Source: Rallus limicola (taxonomy: Eukaryota > Chordata > Aves > Gruiformes > Rallidae). From it: DNA of 64,000 nt. The notes under the pieces are model-generated. The model had not been told where the DNA came from. It worked only from the letters and a program-made list of their open reading frames with translations, and ran no database searches. The DNA is taken from assembly GCA_022605955.1 (NCBI GenBank), contig JAKCOZ010000001.1, positions 35,823,646 through 35,887,645 of the forward strand. The letters are read 5' to 3'. Both the position numbers and the translations under genes were made by a program. Shown here one piece after another: positions 1-13,440 of this stretch; the stretch's first letter is position 1; each line of letters opens with the position of its first letter.

Positions 1-550
1 TACCATTATTGCAAAATTCATCTATTTCTCTCTTGTTTATAAGCTCCGCTGTAATAATACTTTGCCCATCAGAATTCATTGAAATGCATTTCATTATCCC
101 AATCAGCCCCCTGAGTCACTGCTTTATTGTATTACATTTCCTTCCTACTGTATTTGAACTTTCTTCTAATACGAAAGCTGATTCCAAGCCCATTACAACC
201 AGTTGCAAATTAGCTTTTATTCTGCTCTGACTGCTGAAGTGTGTTTTAATAAATTCATGCCAATAATTTTATAACCTAATATTCATGCACTTTATCTTTT
301 AATTACTCTCACCCTAAATTAATCCAGCTATATTTCTGATTTATTTCATGCTTTTTCTTGGTCCCATGGTGGGCTAGCATCTTTCCTGTTCTCATGAGCA
401 TAGGCAGTTGTAGATTATGTTCTCCCTGATTTTAGGGTTAGAAATTAGCATGATATATCATTATTTTATAAGGGGGAAGGAATACACCATATTTTATGGG
501 CATGTTTCCTTGGGAACAGACTTTTGGTATATCCCAGAAAAGCTCTACAA
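1..550. other. Unique non-coding DNA, AT-rich
   Basis: No repeat, splice-bounded exon or RNA gene is recognisable here. The short open frames have no protein-family resemblance and are interrupted in all phases. Confidence 0.6.
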
Positions 551-552
551 TA

Positions 553-599
553 CTATATATATATATAGATATAGATATACATACACACACACACACACA
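553..599. repeat. Compound microsatellite (TA)n-(GATA)n-(CA)n
   Basis: A TA tract (about 553-566) passes into GATA/GATATA units (567-580) and then an uninterrupted CA run (582-599). Such mosaics usually arise by slippage with successive point changes. The CA part is long enough to be length-polymorphic. Confidence 0.95.
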
Positions 600-1190
600 A
601 GTAGAAAACATGAACAATTTGTTGAGAGCAAAAAGGAAGCAAGAAGAAAGGTCTAGCTTGCTGATCATTACCAGCTACTGTGCTATGTGCTCTTGGAGAA
701 GTTGACTGCATGGTCCTTCCTCATGATTCAGGTCTTCCAGTTGATACTAGCATAGAGATACTCACTGAATCTCCTCAGCTCAGGATTGTGTTTACTCTAT
801 CTATATGCATTTCACAGATTTGAAGTACACTTATTAGAGAACTGTGGCAGGTCCAGAGAATATATAGGACTGCTTCAGCAAAGCAATTAGAGTAATTTAA
901 AATCTGATTTTTATTCCAGAAAAAATCATTCATATTATGATATTCTTTGTTGATTAAAGCCCTGTCTTGGATCAGAAGGCTAAGAAGGGTTGTTCTGCAA
1001 ATGTCTGTTTGGTGCTAGTGTATGAAGTCTTTATCTAAACAGAGAAGGGATCCATTAAGGAACAAGAAGAGGGGAGGCACCAAGTCCTGTCCTTCAACTG
1101 AATGTTACTTTACACTGTGAAAGATTTTGTGGAATATTTTCTTGGAGAAGTTCATACACATCTGAGACTGTCAGTGATGCTGAGACTTGA
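600..1190. other. Unique non-coding DNA before the LTR
   Basis: Nothing recognisable is seen. The segment ends with the CAGGG copy at 1191-1195 that forms the left target-site duplication of the following LTR. Confidence 0.6.
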
Positions 1191-1195
1191 CAGGG
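1191..1195. repeat. Left target-site duplication, CAGGG
   Basis: The five bases CAGGG directly precede the terminal TGTGG of the LTR and recur directly after its other end at 1757-1761. A perfect 5-bp duplication is what an ERVL-class integrase leaves. Confidence 0.75.
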
Positions 1196-1756
1196 TGTGG
1201 TGGGTTGACCTTGGCTGGACACCAGGTGCCCACCAAACTGCTCTACTAGTCCATTCCTCAGCAAGATGGGGGGAAGAAAAAACATGTGGATCAAGAAAGA
1301 GGCATTGTGATACAGGAAAAGCAAAGGCCACGTGTGCAAGCAAAGCAAACCAATTTATTCTCTACTTTCTATCAGCAGATGATATCTGGACACTTCCAGG
1401 GAAGCAGTGCTTCAATAACTGGAGCACTTGCTCTTGAAGACAAATGTTGGAAATTACAAATGCACACCTTCCTCCTCCTTTTTTTATTTCAGCTTCGTAT
1501 TGCAGAGCAGATGTCACATGGTATGGAATATTCCTTTGGCCAGATGGGGTCAGCTGTCCCTTCACAAGATCTGTCCCACCCCCAGCCCACTGGTGAGGAA
1601 GGATGTAGGAGACACAGCCATGATGCTGTCCCAGCGCTGCTGGGCATCAGTCAAATACCAGGTGTGTTGATAACACCTTGCTGGCTGCCAATACACAGCA
1701 GTGCTAGGAGGGCTGCTGAGGGGAAAATTAACTCCATCTCAGTCAGATTCAGTACT
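1196..1756 (-). mobile_element. Solo LTR of an avian ERVL-type endogenous retrovirus
   Basis: On the plus strand the element starts TGTGGTGGGTTGACCTTGG and ends near CAGATTCAGTACT. From memory this matches the common avian ERVL-like LTR, whose sense strand is the minus strand here. On that strand U3 begins at 1756; its first base appears changed from T to A. A possible polyadenylation signal AATAAA lies at 1354-1359. The TATA box I would expect near 1495-1505 has decayed. The element is flanked by perfect CAGGG duplications. No gag, pol or env sequence lies beside it, so it is a solo LTR left by recombination between the two LTRs of a provirus. A 203-codon open frame overlapping it (1286-1897, plus) runs antisense to the LTR and past its end; I regard it as accidental. 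Confidence 0.85.
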
Positions 1757-1761
1757 CAGGG
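1757..1761. repeat. Right target-site duplication, CAGGG
   Basis: Second copy of the 5-bp duplication flanking the solo LTR; it fixes the right LTR boundary at 1756. Confidence 0.75.
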
Positions 1762-4700
1762 GTATGCTGCTGTACTGGGGACTATTCATTCTTTATCTCA
1801 AAAAATTCTCTGTTTCTTTCCAGAAAGAGAAGTTGCTAACAATCACTTTTTCCTTGACTTGCCTACATTTTCCAGGTCAAGTCTTGTAGCATGTTAAAAG
1901 TAATGAAACAGATCCTGCTACTGAAGTTGTGTCAGCTACACATACAGTGAACATACATGAGTGTTAAAAGTGGGGGCAGTGTCAGGGCTCACATTTGGTT
2001 TCTTGATCCTTTTCTTTCTTTTTTTTTTTCCTCTGAGTCATTCAAATGGCTTGAGATTGTTTATGAGGAGGGGAGAAATATGTATCATTTACGGGGCTAA
2101 TTTCACTGCCTCAACAAATACATTCCTCTGTGACAATAGCTTGTATCTAAGACTCAAGCATGCAAGGGCATAGAGAATATGCTGAACTTCGACACGCTGG
2201 TATCTTGACTGAAATTTTGTTTGTGGGGGATCTTAGTTCACTCTGCTTTATGCAGCAACAATTTTTTGCCTGCCTGGTCTCACCATAAAAGCTTTAGCTG
2301 GAGGTCAAACTTTCCTCCCAGCATGTGATGCTAAGGGCACTGCTGCCATGTCCTGGCTTCATAGAGAAGACCTGCCTGACTTGCTTGTACTTACTAGTAT
2401 CCCACATATTTCCAGTTCCACTGCTGCTACGACTTACGCGTTGAGAGAAAGCAGGCTCAGAAAGGTGTCTCTGAAGATTAATTCTGTGGGAATTACTTGG
2501 TAGGCAATGCAGCTGTCACAGTCTTACTTTAAATTATAAAAGAGTGAGACTAAGACAGGAAGAGCAGATCAGGAAGAACATCTGTAGGCAATTCCAGAAG
2601 AGAGGGAAGACTGAAGAAAGAAGGAAGATGTAGGAGATGTATTCTACAACAATGAGAAATAAGAACGAAAATATGTCTCCAGAGCAGATTGGTTGGAGAG
2701 AGACAGCAAAGTGGAAGAAAAAAAGAAAACCATGAAATCCAATGAAATATACATGTGAAATAAATGTTAGCATAATTTGCTGTATTTATATTCCACTGCT
2801 TGCTTCTTCAATAGGAAAACTGACATCTAATAACTGCTTTTACTTCTTCCTTTAAGATCACCCAAATTCTGGCTTCCACCAATACCTTTCTAATGTTGCC
2901 TTTTAACCTTGCATCTTTGTCCTTCTCCAGATTACCTTTATGGGATCAAGATTAATCACTAGAATCAGAATAACAAGTTCTACTGTCCCTCAGACAGTAT
3001 TGCTCTCCATGCAGTTAAAGATTCAAGGGTGTTTATTTATACTGGAAATCATTTTCATATTAATTCCAAATTATTGAATATTATCCTTATCCACTTATTT
3101 ATCATTTATCTGCACTTGGTAATGTGATGCTCTTCAGATAAAAAGATTCCTTTTTCCTCAGTAATTTTTTTCTCCTTTTTCACAGTAAGCCCTCCTAGCT
3201 CAGGTTGACAGTGTCTCTTAAGGTTGACCTTTTCCACTAGATGGCACATGGGGCCACGTGAGTGGCAGGAGATGAGCAGATTACTGGGCCATGATAAAAA
3301 ATGCACATAATGTTTAAAATTAAATACTCAATTTAAGACAAATATATTCTTTAACTACTGCTAACTGGAGTAGCTCCATTGGCTTTTCTGGTATATGCTG
3401 ATATATAACTGCCAAAACTTACTGGGTACTGCATGTAAAATTGTTTTCTAATTGGTGCTATTTCCCATCTTGGAAATGGAGAATGTCTGTGTTTAATACG
3501 AAGGATGTCCCAGACATTATATCCTAATACCTCATTCTTCATTGGTCCTGAGAGGCCACTGGTAAGATTTCAGCATCGGAGAAAGTTGTACCTGGTTGCC
3601 ATATCAAAATGCTAGTAAAGCAGTGTGCAGGCAGAGTGCATTGGATCAAAATATGCAGATTACTTCAGTAAAAAGGAATAAAAATGAAACACATCATTGA
3701 TTCTTTGAAGCGCTAACTCTTTAAATTGGCTTGAATTGTAGTCCTTGCTTTTAGTTCCTCCAATCTCATCAGTGATAATTAGTGAAGCCTATACTTTATC
3801 TAAGAGTTTCAGAGCCAGAATTTGTATATCCTGCTTTACTGCCAGAGGACAGGTTGCCCAAAAGCCTTTGACTGCCCATCTGCTGTTGGAAGAGGCAGAT
3901 ATCCAAACCTATCTGTTAGATCTATTCAAAACAGTTTCGCTGACCTAGAGGGTGAGAACCTCAGAGGTAAAGCTTCTCTGTGAGCCTCAAGCCTGTTATG
4001 TCTCTGGGAGCCACAGAAATCGCCCCTGTAAAGAACCCCTTGTTGATCTAATGGCTCTGATTACATTTGGCTTATACCAAATATAGAGACTTCTGTCTTT
4101 CATTTCTTGTCTCAGACCACAGTGGAATTGCTGATAGCTGGGAAGTCATCCAGCTCACCAAAAGAAGTCCATGACTACATTCCACAGGGTCCATGACACT
4201 TGCCCGGGTCCTCCTGACTGACATTTTCCCTGTGTGGAAAGTCTTTAAAGAGATTTGCACTTAAAAGCTTTTATGCAACTGGTGCAATCACATAACATTT
4301 GTAGCTGTAGGGTGATTTCCAGGTCTTCTTTGTCCTGAAGTGAACTCCAAACAGTGTCTAAAAATAGGTTTTCAATTTTGGTTTTTTATTATCACACTGA
4401 CCATTGTACCATTTTATCAGGACTCTAGAATAACCACTATCAAAAACTGGCACAGACCAAGTCATCCTAGTGCTATCTTTCTTTCTTCATTGGCTGTTTG
4501 CCCAGGCTAAGGAAAACCCAGAGTAAGTAAATGTGACTTTTATCTAAGCTACATATCTGAGTTACAGAAGAGGTGACAATTCCCATGGCAAGGACTTTCC
4601 ATGAGAAATGTTCAGTTATTTCTTCCCCAAAAGAAAAGTGCTGACAGAAGTGGTCAATAAGATATTTGATTTTAGAAACTACACAGAAACAAAGATGCAT

Positions 4701-7700
4701 AGCACAGACCCTGCGTGTTCATTCCTGCATAAAAAAGCAAGAATTGCTTTAGATGAGTTGGATCTTGTAAGTCATCTCTAGAATTCATCTGGAGACCAGA
4801 TTTTTGCCAATGACCACCTTTGTGACATAAAGGCAGAGTCACTACTTCTGCCCTAGGAACACAACATGAAACACAGGAACGTGGGATGGCCATCTCCTGA
4901 GAAAAGTGCATGCAGAAGCTCTCCAGAATGCTCCACCATGCCACCAGTGCCTGTGGTGCCTCAATTGACCCTCAATTTTATGTTCCTAAACTTGGCCATG
5001 ACAATTATTGCTTAGCTTTTCTGCCTAAAGATTCCAGGTGGGGATCCAGCACTGAATGGCATGGGCCTGAAGAACATCAACATTGGCAATGCTCTTCTTC
5101 TTCATCATCATGAAGAAAAGGTCAACCTGGAAGCTGCCTGAGCAGGAATGAAAATATCTGCTAGGTAGCACAGATGAAATGTCCTGTGCTGTCGTTTTCA
5201 ACACCAGCCATTTTTGTGTTCTACAGCTGTGTAACATTGGTTTACCTGTTCTGAATATAAATTTATATTGTGAGATATTATGTAAGACAGAGCTGTGAAA
5301 GTTGTGAATAATAAGAAAAACACTGGTAGAAATTAAATTGTTGACATGCTAGCAATTAGTAAGTCAAGGACTCAACAGAAAAATACCATAATGGTTTAGA
5401 GTGTGATCTGGGCTAGAAACCAGTAGAAATCCTGGAGACCTCAGAAAGATAAGGAACAGCCTATTCCATCTTCTCTTCCCTAGCTGGTAACTGTCTGGTC
5501 AGGAAGCTGTCTGATTTTTTGAGTGTCTGCGTTGGGATGTTGAGCCTGTTAATGCTTAGGCTGGGAGCATGTGAATCCCATCTATCTGCACCTCCTTTGG
5601 GTAGTACCCAGGGAAAAAAAAAAAGCCAACTACTCATGAATTTATTTACCCTACACACTTAAGAGTTTCAAGCCATCTAACCTTTCAGTCCTTGCTGTTA
5701 CTGGGTGTTATGGATGCAAAACCTCAACTTTCTTTGCTCAGGAGGAGTCTAGAGGAGATGGTCTGAAAAGAGAGAACAGAAGTAATCAATCACAGAGGTT
5801 CTGTGGTTTCTAACACACATCATATGGGGAGAACGTCAAACCCACCTTCCATATCTCTGGACGTTAACGCCTGCGCCACTGGCTTAATCAGAGCTGGAGA
5901 TATCCATAGTCACTGGCTTAGAGACATACCACTTCATCATTGCTAACACAGAAGCTCAAACACTAGGCTGATAGAATGGCTATATGTAGTGATCACCAAC
6001 TCACTATGTTCCCGAGTTTACCCTGCAGGCCAAAGATGTCAAGGAGTCAAGAGCAAAATGTAACCCTAAAGGACCTGATAGGATGTTCTTGAACTGCACG
6101 AGCAACAGCGTTTTCTGTCCCTCCAGTGTGAGTAAAATAAGCCCCTAAAAATCAGTTCTTGCCACTGCTGCTAGACCCTGCAAATGGATTAGCTGCAGTT
6201 TATAACCATCTGCATAAATGACTGCCAAAAAAGCTAATGAAACTGGCATGAGCATCTGATTGCTGTCCACCAGCAAAGTACATCAACAAAATAAACACAC
6301 TTGGTACCTACTCTAGGTATAGTAGAACAGCTTGTTAAAAATGATCCTGGGAATCCGATAAAATTGTCTATTTCTGGAAATGGGACAGTTTTTCCTGTTA
6401 CCTAGAGATCAAAAGGAACAAAAAATTTCATAGGCACAAACCAGAAATACCTTGGGGATATTAGCTTCAACATAAATAGCTGCAGCTTCTAACATTCATT
6501 CAGTGGTCATATTAATTATCAGTTAAGTAGTTAATAAAAAACAACATAAAAGAGGGGCTTTAAGTGGTCAAGCGCTGCTTAGTCAGCATATCCTGAATCT
6601 TGCCCTGTAAACATGAATGAAATGTGAACCAGGGGGTTATTTTTATCCCTGACTGCTCAGTCATTGTTTCAGTGGAGTTCAACTAAGTGCAGTGTCATGG
6701 CATAGGACTGAAGGGAGCTGGTTGGTACTTTAAAGATTTCCCTTTTCCTAAAAAATTGCTTTTACACTAAAATGGTTAGGTAGAAGCATATATGTTTGGG
6801 TAAACCTCTTCTGAAATAGAGGCAGTTACCATCTAAAACCTTGTTTCCTAGAAATTTGTTTTGAAGGTTGCTGAGAGAAAGCTATCGAGCCTTTTGTCTA
6901 AGGAGACCAAGGGTTGCAAAGGCTCCTTAGACAGCAATGATATTCCTCCATATCCAAGGAGCTTTGTTTGCCATCTCCACAACTGGATCCTAGAGCATCT
7001 CAAGCCCTTAATGTGCTGCAAGAGCCCAGAGGCCCAGAAAGACATAGAAGTTGCTCAAATGCTCAGAAATCAGAGACAGCCCTTTTGTAACCGTTTTCTT
7101 TCTCTGCTTATTTCCAATTTACATAAGAGCCATGGCAGCCAGTCACTGTATTTTCTTTAAGGGGAATGGTGGGATACCAATGTCACTAAAGACATGAGGT
7201 TTCTTACTACTACTTTCTTCTTTTTCAGGTAGGACAGCTACAGATCAGGTTTTGCAAGAAAGCTTTCAAAATTTCAATATTTCTTTCAAAACAGATTTGA
7301 AAAAATTTCACCACCAGGATTTTAAAATTCTGACAGGTTTTTTTTAATATCTTTTGAAGCTGATGGAAAATTTACTATGAAATGCCATGCATTCCTTTTT
7401 TAATGGGTAAAAATTTGATTGGTTTCACAACCCTGTTAGAACTGTAATAGCATAACTAAAGCTTGAAGTTCCTTGTTATACAATAGGTATATTATAAATA
7501 TCAAAAGGATGTTATAATTAGTACTGAAGATCCTTTACAAAACCATGAAGACATAAATACACCCGGAGTAAAGAAAGTTCTCATTTATTAAGCTTTTTTA
7601 CAGTGATATTTGCCTACAATTTCCTTAGTCTAAGGAGTTGTGATGAGTCCTGAGAAGTTCCCTTGGAAATGCTATGTTCAGGTGCTTAGGGTGTGAATTC

Positions 7701-8694
7701 TCCCCTCAGTTTCCTGTCATAGATGGAGGTGCAAATTTATGTTGTTTGCTCCAAGAGTCTCATATTAGCAAGTGCAGCAATCGAAAACCACAGGGAATGT
7801 AAACAGCAGCAGGGCAAATGCAAAGCCATATTCTCCTATCTGGCTCCTCATAAATACGAAGTCATTTTTACTCGATTGCTTGTTAGGTTTCCTGAATACT
7901 TTTTTCATGTTGGTGACCTTGAGAGTTTGCAATGACTGTACTTGACACATTTCCTCTGCATTAAGTTGATTTCCATTTCTCTCTCTTTCCATCTCCCCCT
8001 CTATATTTCTTTTATTCAGTGAATTGGTCACGAATCATGAAAAGAGAACTACAATGGTGAATATTTATGCATTTTGGTAGAAATTTCATCTCAAGCTATA
8101 CTGCAAATGAGCACGAATCTTATTTTTATTGATACCAGTGTAGCAGAGAGGACCAATTAAGCTCTGTCCCTGAGTTCCCAACAGAGTTACTGGAAAGAGA
8201 TTGAGAGCAAGAACCTACTTTAACTGCTCTCCATGCCCCCTGAAGGAAACTGTTCTCTCCACTGCAAAGGACTTAAAGATTGACTTTGTGAATGCCTCTG
8301 TCTTACACTATCCGTTGCAGCTTCAGAGTGCTGGAACTAGTCCAGCCCAGTGGGCACCCTGCAGCCTCCTCCAAACATCACCTACTTCCTAGCAGAAGAG
8401 CAAAGAACGGAGCAACCCTTCCACCTGTTAAAACATATGGACAGTATAGCAGGGATTCCCAGCTGGCCAAATCTGACCCTTTCTAAGCTCCTTTGTACCA
8501 ACAGACCAATCTGGTGGGCTCAGAGCATACCAGAAAATGACAGTCATTCTTTTATCCTTTCCTACATTTTCCATGACTCCTGGAATTTCAAAACCTAGTA
8601 TCTAGGATTCCTAATGGTGTTTTTCAAGCTTATTTAAAAGAAAATGAAACCTTCTGAGAGTGATTTTTTGATAAATTGTTTTTGCAATGTTCTA
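1762..8694. other. Unique non-coding DNA
   Basis: About 6.9 kb without a recognisable gene or interspersed repeat. It has short T- and A-rich runs (for example 2018-2030) and a small TTC/ATC stretch at 5095-5111. A CTCF-type motif at 3234-3247 is listed separately. Open frames such as 4910-5113 and 6861-7160 have no family motifs and no convincing flanking splice sites. Confidence 0.55.
3234..3247 (+). promoter_or_regulatory. CTCF-type motif CCACTAGATGGCAC
   Basis: The 14 bases agree at every position with the core CTCF consensus CCASYAGRKGGCRS. CTCF is the vertebrate insulator and loop-anchor protein. Occupancy cannot be judged from sequence. An identical 14-mer in the same orientation occurs at 44397-44410. 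Confidence 0.5.
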
Positions 8695-8724
8695 AATTGT
8701 TCACATTTTGAAATGTGAACAATT
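8695..8724. repeat. Perfect 30-bp palindrome with 2-base centre
   Basis: The left arm AATTGTTCACATTT (8695-8708) and right arm AAATGTGAACAATT (8711-8724) are exact reverse complements around a TG spacer. The arms end abruptly and the flanks do not pair. The loop is too short for a microRNA precursor, so the structure would form a cruciform or a self-paired RNA stem. No transposon ends are visible around it. Confidence 0.9.
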
Positions 8725-11700
8725 AAAAAAACTGTATTTCCTTATATTTTAAAACATACTGCTACATCATAGAAAAAAGTTCAGTGGCCCAGAAGAACAG
8801 CTCATCACATGGGATTCAAAATCTAACTTGAAAATAGTACAGAAACACTTCAAGATCTGTTTTCAGGGCTTTCATCAAGCAATTGTTTATGGTATTACAG
8901 AACTTCCAACACAGTATCAGAGGCTGCCAGGTAAACAGTTGGATGGCTGCATCCAAAGGAACAGTAGCAGCTGTATGGCGATAACAGTATGGATGGTAAC
9001 AGTAAATATGTTATCATTCCACACCGTGGATGCTTTATGGCTTATCTGCAATAGTGCTGTCAGTAAGCCTACAGTACCCAGGAGCACAGAGTCTTGGGAT
9101 GTGCAGACAATGCGGTTTTTCTCACATGGTCAGTAGCAAAGTGCCTCGAGATAGAACTTCCACCTAAGTAAGAGAAGTGCCACTGCCAGAACCACTGATG
9201 TAGTAACTCTGAGATGTTGCAATTTGTATTCTCATCTCCAGCAAGAAGACCATAGCTGTCTCTACTCCCCAAATAATTTATTTAATTACCTGCAAATTCC
9301 AAGTGGACAATTAAACTTGCAAATGACTGCACAACCCTCTCTGTATTTATTAATAGCATCCTATCTGCATTTATTTTTTAGTATTATGTATGTACATATA
9401 ATAAGATGGAATTTATAACCTCAGGACTAAGGAGAGAGACCCACAAAAGGAACGCAATTGGTGAGTCACTGTTCTGAGTCTCACATTCTATGAGGTGAAG
9501 TGATCCTACAGAACAATCAGGGCAGCTCTCAGATCTGGGACAAAATTCTTGACAGACACAATTTTAGATTTTTAGCAGGGCACATACCTTAGGCCACTCA
9601 GAATCCCCCTTGGGTTTACTCACTGGCTATCACCCTGTGTATTTGCTGTGCCAGTGGTGGAGAATGGGTCCTAACCTCTAATTTCAACCTACAGCTTCCA
9701 GAAGTTTAATACTTCAGACTTCTTGCTCAGCTTTGTCAAAGATATCCTGTCACTTCCTTTGTCGTATAAATCTAACTGAGGTCTCCAGTGTTTACATACT
9801 GCTAAGCAAGCAAAGAAATCTGAACATACATCTTCAAACAATCTGATAATATGAAATCTGATGGATTATGGAAAATAGTACTTGTGAAAGACATGGGAAG
9901 ATAAGGAAGATTTCTCTGGAAAAAAAGAAAGGCAAGAACAGTGAGTAATATCTTTGTCAATAGCTACCGGGCACATAACAAATTAAGTGAGTCTGCTTGC
10001 AGTATAAGATCAACCCTGAGAATTTAAATGAGCTTTGCTCACAAAATGTGAACTTGCATTGAAAATGTTTTCAGCTTTCAAATTCACAGATCAAAAATTT
10101 GCACTGCACAGAGTGCTTGCCCACCCCAGAGTTAGAGGCATCTGGGTCTCTAAGTATTAGTCGCTTCCAAGGGCTGGGATACAGTTACAACCACTTCAGA
10201 AAAATAGTAAGGGCAGAGCGTTTATGAACCTCCCTCGTGTATCTTTTCAAATGTACATACTGCATACCCAGTTGTCATCCAGTCAACCCTTTCTTGAAGT
10301 GAAGAGCTGACAGGATCAGCGAGCAAGTTCAAGGGGAACTCAAGGGGAGAGAAAAACAAAAGCCGAGCTGAGCATGATGTCAAACACTGTGAAAGTTCTG
10401 CCTTCTGCTCCATACCAAGGGGGTGGTGGCGACTGAGGTACTGGATCTCTGCTGCCTCAGCGGGGGTCCCACTGCCCTCCCACTACACCCCTGCTTTCCC
10501 CACACACACACTGTGAGCTGAAGCCCAGCTGTGGTCTCACATCAGCTGGAGCCAAAGCTCAGTGGGTAGCATGGCAGGCCAGTTTAATTCATGAAAACTG
10601 CAGAAAACAAATCCAGTTAAAAAAAAAAAAAGAAGAAAGAAAGAAAGAAGCATTTTTTGGCAGGTTAATAGAGTGACCCAGCTTACCGTGTGACCAGATG
10701 AGTATCAGAATGACTCAAAGGAGGAAAAGATCAAGCAGCTGGGAGCAGAGGCACGGTGAGGAAGGAATAGAGTAGGCGGGAGAGGGACTGACACCTCCTG
10801 CTTTCACTGGAAGCAAGCCCTTAGTTTAGTTTAGCTGTAAAGTGAAACCATACCCTGGGTATATATACTCTGACCAAGTGTCGTTGCTACGTGAAGACAG
10901 TGCTCAAGGCACCTCTTGAGGTGAATGAAAAGCGCACAAAAAATAAAACCAGTTTATTAGGCCCTCTGCTAATTCAAACAGGCAACACCGCCCCAAATTC
11001 TGTTTAGAGGTGATTTATAGACACATGTTTTTTAAAGTCATAGTCAGCAAAGTAAGAACTGAACAGGTCTTTCAGAAAGGAAGGTACAGAAGGTCAGTGT
11101 CATTCTCTGCACACCTAGACAGGAGACACAGCCCTGTGTCTGAGGACCCTCATTCTAGAAAAAAAAAAGTTATTTGGGAAAAATATTTTTGCCGATAAAT
11201 ATGCTGTGGAAACCCTGTTGTCTGTCCTATTTGAGTTCAACAGAAATTGCCAAAATCTGAACGCACACTGTGCCTAAGTATAACGATGTCAAATCATGAT
11301 GGTCCTTTCTGTTATTCCTTTTCAAATCAGTAGACAAAGTAAAGGCTGGAGCCCACAAACAATGAAGTGAATGTGAAGTCTGTCCTTACTAGGTTTATAG
11401 GATCAGCCCGAATGTTTCACAGGATAGGAAATGCTCACATCATGACAATGCTACAGGTGAGAAATATGAAGTGTAAACTTGGTAGCATAGGGTGGATTTG
11501 ACACAAACCACAGGATCCCTGCAGTGGGTGATAGTAAAGGTATTTCCTTGTTTTCTTTCAGAGGAGAAAGAAAGAGTGCAGAGGGATGAGGGAAGGGCCA
11601 GGCTGCATGACTGTAGTATGCTTGTTACAAGAATGAAGGCTTTTAATTGCTTTAATATAGCTCTGAGACCAAGAAAAGTAAACAGTTACACCAGTAAGTT

Positions 11701-12947
11701 CTTCTTGCACAAAATATTTATTAAAACCTGCAAACATACCAAATGTTTCTGAATACAAAACCAACATGGCACTTATTTTCAGGCTCATACCTAACCTGAA
11801 AAACCTTTGAACATGAGCAACCTACACTGATTGAAAACCCGGATACCTGTACTAATAACTAAACCCCCTCTGGTTTGTCCATTTCTTTATGCGATACACA
11901 GGTGTTGGGGAAGGGGGTAGGTAGATTCTCAAAAGGACTGCAGCACCAAGTGTTGCAAAGCCCAGCCTCTATGCCCTCTGCCCTGTAGGAATCTATTAGG
12001 CTCCAGGTTTGTATGGCACATGGGAGAGGTAAGCTGGTATAAATGGAATAACCCACTGCCAGGAAGGAGGGTAGGAGCTGTATAAACTGCCCGGCAGCAA
12101 ATGCTATTTTTAATCAATGTTCATTGACCCATAGGAAATGACAGTAACTTGGTAATACAGTGTCTGGGAACTCAGCAGAAGTATGTGTGGTAATTAACAT
12201 CTATTTTAGATGGACATTTGTGACACAGGTAGATGCTGACGGTCTCCGCTCCAGGATACCAAGCACAGCCTGGGAGCCCTGAAAAGCAAGTGAGTAGCCT
12301 GCAGTCTGGACCAGGTGGGATGAAGGAGGGGCTCAAACTGACTGACATGGACCCTCAACAAATTATTTTATATCTCTTATTATTCACTTTGGAAACATTG
12401 GGTCATCTACTTTTTAAAATTTGTGTTAGTCTGGTTTTCTATATGAAGATTAATCACAACTTCTCAGTGTAACCTGGAGGAACTCAAAGGCAGCATTTTC
12501 CAAACTCACCTGTCATGACTCCATGTTAACAATGACACAGGAACATCCCAGCCATTTCCCTGTCTGCTTTACCGCTTTGGTGCTAATACCCACCTTCTAT
12601 ATCTTACCTAACAATTTCTGTGTGACACAGTGCTTAATTGATGACCCTTTCTTTGATGAGATCCAGCACGTTTCCTTTGTTTATAAAATCTATTATCTGA
12701 TACCAAGCTTTTCTACTATGATAATCCTAGAAAAAAACACACTGCATCATATTGAATTTTCTGTTAATTTACATCTTTAATTATTAGCAACTGTCCATTT
12801 ATTCTATTAGTCTTGCCTAACATTCAGATCAGGCTACAATTTCTTCAGGTATTCAATTTAATTTTTTTTTCTGAAATATTGTATATGCAGCTCTCTAACC
12901 AGGCAGTAAACCATGTAGGCTTATTTAGAAGACCTGCTGTTTCTCAA
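8725..12947. other. Unique non-coding DNA
   Basis: No gene or classified repeat is recognisable. It contains a short CA run near 10502-10512, an A/GAAA tract at 10619-10650, and a moderately GC-rich patch around 10430-10570 that is CpG-poor. Confidence 0.55.
10619..10650. repeat. Poly-A / (GAAA)n tract
   Basis: A run of about 13 A passes into GAAGAAAG and GAAA units. The sequence before it does not resemble a known bird LINE 3' end, so it is best read as a simple repeat rather than a retroposon tail. Confidence 0.85.
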
Positions 12948-13440
12948 CACAGGAAGGACATGAGCTTCTTGGAACTTGTCCAGAGAAGGGCCGCAAAAAT
13001 GACCAAAGGGCTGGAGCACCTCTCTTGTGAAGACAGGCTGAGAGACTTGGGCTTGTTCAGCTTAGAGAAGAGAAAGCTCTGGGGGGAAGCCTTATAGCAG
13101 CCTTCTGGTACCTGAAAGGTGCCAATGAGAAAGCTGTGAAAGGAATGTTCATGAGGGCATGTAGCAGTAGGACAAGGGGTAATGGTTTTAAACTTGAAAA
13201 GGGGAGATTTAGGTTGGATATTAGGAAAAAGTTCTTCAATATGAGGGTGGTAGTTCACTGGAACAGGTTGTCCAGACATGTAGTTGAGGCCCCATTCCTG
13301 GAGATGTTCAAGATCAGGCTGGAGGAGGCTCTGAGCAATCTGATCTAGTGAAAGTGTCCCTGCTTACTGCAGGGGGGATTGGACTAGCTGACCTTTAATG
13401 GTCCTGTCCAACCTTACACATTCTATGATTCTACGATTTA
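12948..13440 (+). mobile_element. CR1 LINE, 5'-truncated 3' end
   Basis: This is the last part of CR1 ORF2 plus the 3' UTR. Readable pieces are LVQRRAAKMTKGLEHL and LRDLGLFSLEKRKL (about 12975-13085), then after a frameshift SSRTRGNGFKLEKGRFRLDI and the terminal LEEALSNLI (to 13348). The 3' end has the usual 'GGACTAGCTGACC..GTCC..CCAACC' block and closes with ATTCTATGATTCTACGATT (13421-13438). CR1 moves by target-primed reverse transcription, and 5' truncation is normal. The frame is broken, so the copy is dead. Its 3' end differs from the 18, 40 and 58 kb copies, indicating a different, probably older subfamily. Confidence 0.92.

Noticed and set aside
1286..1897. 203-codon plus-strand open frame
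   Set aside because: It lies largely across the solo LTR, antisense to it, and runs out into flanking DNA. Its translation has no protein-family motif.
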